Below are positions 61,209 through 64,000 of a stretch of 64,000 nt of DNA, in pieces. The notes under the pieces were generated by a model. The model had not been told where the DNA came from. It did not search any database and saw only the letters and a program-made list of their open reading frames with translations. A program made the translations under genes and the position numbers. Positions within the stretch are counted from its first letter, which is position 1, and every line of letters begins with the position of its first letter. The DNA comes from Andrena cerasifolii (Eukaryota; Arthropoda; Insecta; Hymenoptera; Andrenidae): assembly GCF_050908995.1 (NCBI RefSeq), contig NC_135130.1, positions 7,185,001-7,249,000 of the forward strand, read 5' to 3'.

Positions 61209-62247
61209 ATGGTTAAAGCCGTGTGCGTTCTCCAGGGCGATGCCAAAGGCACCCTGTTCTTCGAGCAACCGGTGAGCGATTTCTTCGAGAATGTTCGGCG
61301 CGGTGCTCTGTAACATGCTGCACATATATTTCACCACGCAATATTGTTGCACAGGCAAGCTCAGATCCGGTGAAAGTCACGGGCAAGGTATCCGGCTTGC
61401 AGAAAGGATTGCACGGGTTTCACATTCATGAATTTGGCGACAATACGAATGGTACGTGTTTCTTAAAAGAAACGATCGCGCGGGCGAGTATTACGATATT
61501 CCGGTAGAATTTAAAGAGGGTGCCTCGAAAAATTAGGTCAGAGATATTGACGAAGGTAAGAGAGGTGAATTTAGAGGTCAATGGATAATATGGTAATTAT
61601 TTTCTTTGAATTAGAGAGCAAGATCGAAGAATTACGAAACTCGTGGTTGTAGATGTTACCTGTAACTAAGGGATTAAAATTCTTCAGTTTCCTCTGTTTG
61701 TCTAAAGCTACTTAATACATTTACGGGAATATTCGTTACTCTGGTCTTGAAATTTTAGCAAAATTCACTTGTGAACACTTCTTCCTGTAGCATTGATAAG
61801 CCTCGGTTCATTTAAGCCTGAGTGTGCTATAAGTATTTTGCTGTTATTTCGATGAATCCAACAGGTTGCACAAGCGCTGGCCCACACTTCAATCCATTAG
61901 GCAAGGACCACGGTGGTCCGGATTCCGAGATTCGCCATGTTGGGGATTTGGGAAATATCGAAGCAGGCGCAGATGGTACGGCTGAGGTTCTCATATCCGA
62001 CAAGCATATTCAGCTTCAAGGACCGAACAACATAATCGGCAGAACTCTAGTGGTAACTTTTGCGATGAACGTTTTATTGATTCAAAGTTTGTCTTACAGA
62101 TAAAAAGGGGTTTTTCCTGCTTGTTTGTGATAACAGGTTCATGCTGATATAGACGACCTTGGCAAGGGTGGTCACGAGTTATCAAAGACCACAGGGAACG
62201 CCGGTGCTCGCCTCGCTTGTGGCGTTGTTGGCATTGCAAAAGCCTAA
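61209..62247 (+). CDS. Sod1: Cu/Zn superoxide dismutase, cytosolic type
   Basis: Converts superoxide to oxygen and hydrogen peroxide. Exons 61209-61271, 61355-61451, 61865-62052 and 62137-62247 (stop TAA) join in phase to 152 residues, the usual size. Visible ligands: Cu by His44, His46 (HIHEFGD), His61 (PHFNP) and His118 (VHADIDDLG); Zn by His61, His69 (DHGGPDS), His78 and Asp81 (RHVGDLGN). The disulphide pair Cys55/Cys144 and the substrate-guiding Arg141 (ARLACGVVG) are present. There is no signal peptide, so it is the cytosolic form. The gene appears intact. AATAAA lies 160 bp after the stop. A repeat-like GGGTGGCCCGAAAAT follows at about 62483. Confidence 0.97.
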
Positions 62248-62409
62248 ATGGATGTACCAGTGCAGCTTGGAAGAATATAAACCTATTTAGACTTGTAATA
62301 TCACGACTGTTACGGTTGATATGTGAGTTCAAATGTCATTCCTAAATTTCTGTAATAGGAATATATGTTCTGTATCTTATAATCTTTGGTACACTGATAC
62401 TGAATGTTC

Positions 62410-62415
62410 AATAAA
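62410..62415 (+). promoter_or_regulatory. Polyadenylation signal of the SOD gene
   Basis: AATAAA in the AT-rich stretch after the SOD stop, the first such hexamer downstream. Confidence 0.7.
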
Positions 62416-63590
62416 GTAAGTGGTATGATGTATTTGTAAATCAGTTATGTAATGTGATTACAAGCAAGTTTTCTTGTGTATAGGGTGGCCCGAAAATAAT
62501 TGATGCTTTTGTTACTTTTCGAAATGTAGAAATTAGAGGCTAGGTTTTCGAGCAAAGCGATGTTGAAGAAGCAGTCTGATAACTTTGGGAATATTTAAAC
62601 TATTTAAATGTGACTGAGTTGTTGATAAATTTTATAACGTTTTTATTTCGTACATACTTTAGTAAAGGTGTAAACGGGACCTTTGTTATCTACGAAGAAA
62701 CAAGTGCTAGCGGCGCGTAGCGGTGAAAGTTATGAACTAAAATGGACGTTAGATCCGTTTACGTCTAGAACACTTCTACTTCGTGACGGAACATTACCGT
62801 CACGAAATTTACTTTTCATTGCTTCGATTATGGGCGAATTCCACTTATGCCCCAATCGCCCGTGATTTTCATTAAGATAGGTTTTTCTATACGCGACTGG
62901 ACGCAAATATCGGATGGTAGATTTTGAAATAAATACGTACTTCCTCGTCCCACACCTTTTTACATTCAAACATTACATTTGTGACTAAATTCACACATTC
63001 CGCGAACCGAATTAACGCGCGCAAAGTAAACGCGCAGGCGTACACATACACATGACCCTAAAATCCACCAGTCGACAAACTGGATCGGATTAAGATAGTA
63101 CGCGACAAATTACTTGAACAAATATATGTTGTAAGAGTGCATACTGCATGGGAGATTGAGCAAATGTAATATTAAAATATTTAGTATTTGTGGTTATAAA
63201 TTCTCCAGGAAACTAATACAGAAGATGTTTCTCTATCTTCAGAAACGGAAACCTATAGATAACATCTAACCTAACATCTCAAATTTTATTGTTGGCGAAT
63301 TAATATTTATAATTTTCAGAAATATACAATATTGTGATATACATATAGAAAGGTATTTTATTATAGAATTATACGAAACTTTATATCTAACATCTATTTA
63401 CAATATTTGCATATCCAGCGTGAAACCACACATCGCTGCTATTTATCAACATAACCTCAAATATTACTCTAATTCTAATCGTAACTTGCTGTTACAGTGT
63501 AATAATTATAGAGCCTTCGGCACAATAATCTTTCCTAACTCCGTTGTAAATAATACATGGTCATTTATTATATATAAGTACTGACATATT
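62416..63590. other. Intergenic AT-rich region right of SOD
   Basis: No gene, RNA or clear repeat is recognised apart from the GGGTGGCCCGAAAAT repeat-end-like motif near 62483 and a short CGTGACGG/CCGTCACG dyad at 62782-62802. Confidence 0.6.
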
Positions 63591-63940
63591 CAGTGGCGGA
63601 TTTAACAGGGCAGCTGGTAAGGCCCCTGTAGGGCCCCATGACCAAAAAAAAGTATGATTAAGTATAGGTATCTGAACATTACATTTTTTTTGCACTACTA
63701 CAGTTGGCCCATTTTTAGTAAACTATGTCTTCATTTTCCCGAAAAAATGGGCCCCTGCCCAGAAGGCCCTTAGGGCCCTATCTTAAAAAAAAGTACGATT
63801 CTAACCAAATACTAGATTTTCTTTCTGTATTACTACACTTAGCCCACGAGGTGTTTTTTGTAAACTACCTCTTCATTTTCCCCCAAAAATGGGCCCCAGA
63901 ATGTTTGCCACCTGGGCCTTTTTTCTTAAATCCGCCATTG
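63591..63940. mobile_element. hAT-type MITE with exact 8-bp target duplication
   Basis: A 350-bp non-coding element with terminal inverted repeats CAGTGGCGGATTTAA and its complement (right end reads as CAATGGCGGATTTAA). GACATATT flanks both sides exactly (63583-63590 and 63941-63948). Internal half-repeats (AAAATGGGCCC, AGTAAACTA, CATTTTCCC) occur twice. Same family as 35640-35995. Confidence 0.95.
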
Positions 63941-64000
63941 GACATATTGTTAACAAGTATAAAAGAGTATTGTAATTTATGTTCTTTTATTATCAGAAAC

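Overview
The window is a piece of an insect nuclear genome, most likely from a hymenopteran (bee, ant or wasp). The evidence is spliced genes with GT-AG introns, arthropod-type protein sequences, tRNA-derived SINEs, abundant CT/GA microsatellites and many short foldback DNA elements. The exact species cannot be read from the sequence. All five recognisable protein genes lie on the + strand.

Layout. (1) Positions 1-24170 hold the 3' part of an HCN/Ih hyperpolarisation-activated cation channel gene, from S2/S3 to the stop codon, in nine exons. One intron of about 17.9 kb (1263-19151) is filled with simple repeats, a minisatellite and foldback elements. (2) 24171-33706 is non-coding: probable HCN 3' UTR and flank with AG, TA and AC microsatellites, and one tRNA-like SINE near the end. 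(3) 33707-34546 is a three-exon CUSTOS-like gene, followed 290 bp later by (4) a five-exon ZNHIT2 gene (34836-36666). ZNHIT2 intron 3 is almost entirely a hAT-type MITE. (5) 36667-48070 has no credible gene. It holds an unusual block (about 39.2-47.2 kb) of diverged direct repeats, many of which enclose short hairpins. (6) 48071-58898 is a complete PI4KA (PI 4-kinase III alpha) gene in 22 exons, about 2088 residues. (7) 61209-62247 is a complete Cu/Zn superoxide dismutase gene in four exons. (8) The right end carries a near-perfect hAT MITE with an exact 8-bp target-site duplication.

The genes are not an operon. They are independent housekeeping or neuronal genes: a pacemaker channel, a Wnt/nuclear-envelope factor homologue, an R2TP/U5 snRNP assembly factor, the plasma-membrane PI4P-producing kinase and cytosolic SOD. 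The CUSTOS-ZNHIT2 pair is tightly spaced head-to-tail.

The most intriguing part is the hairpin-rich repeat block at 39.2-47.2 kb. Several unrelated repeat families there keep inverted symmetry in different copies, in some cases with paired (compensatory) base changes. This could mark a structured non-coding RNA locus, or a decayed large element made of foldback repeats. Sequence alone cannot separate these.
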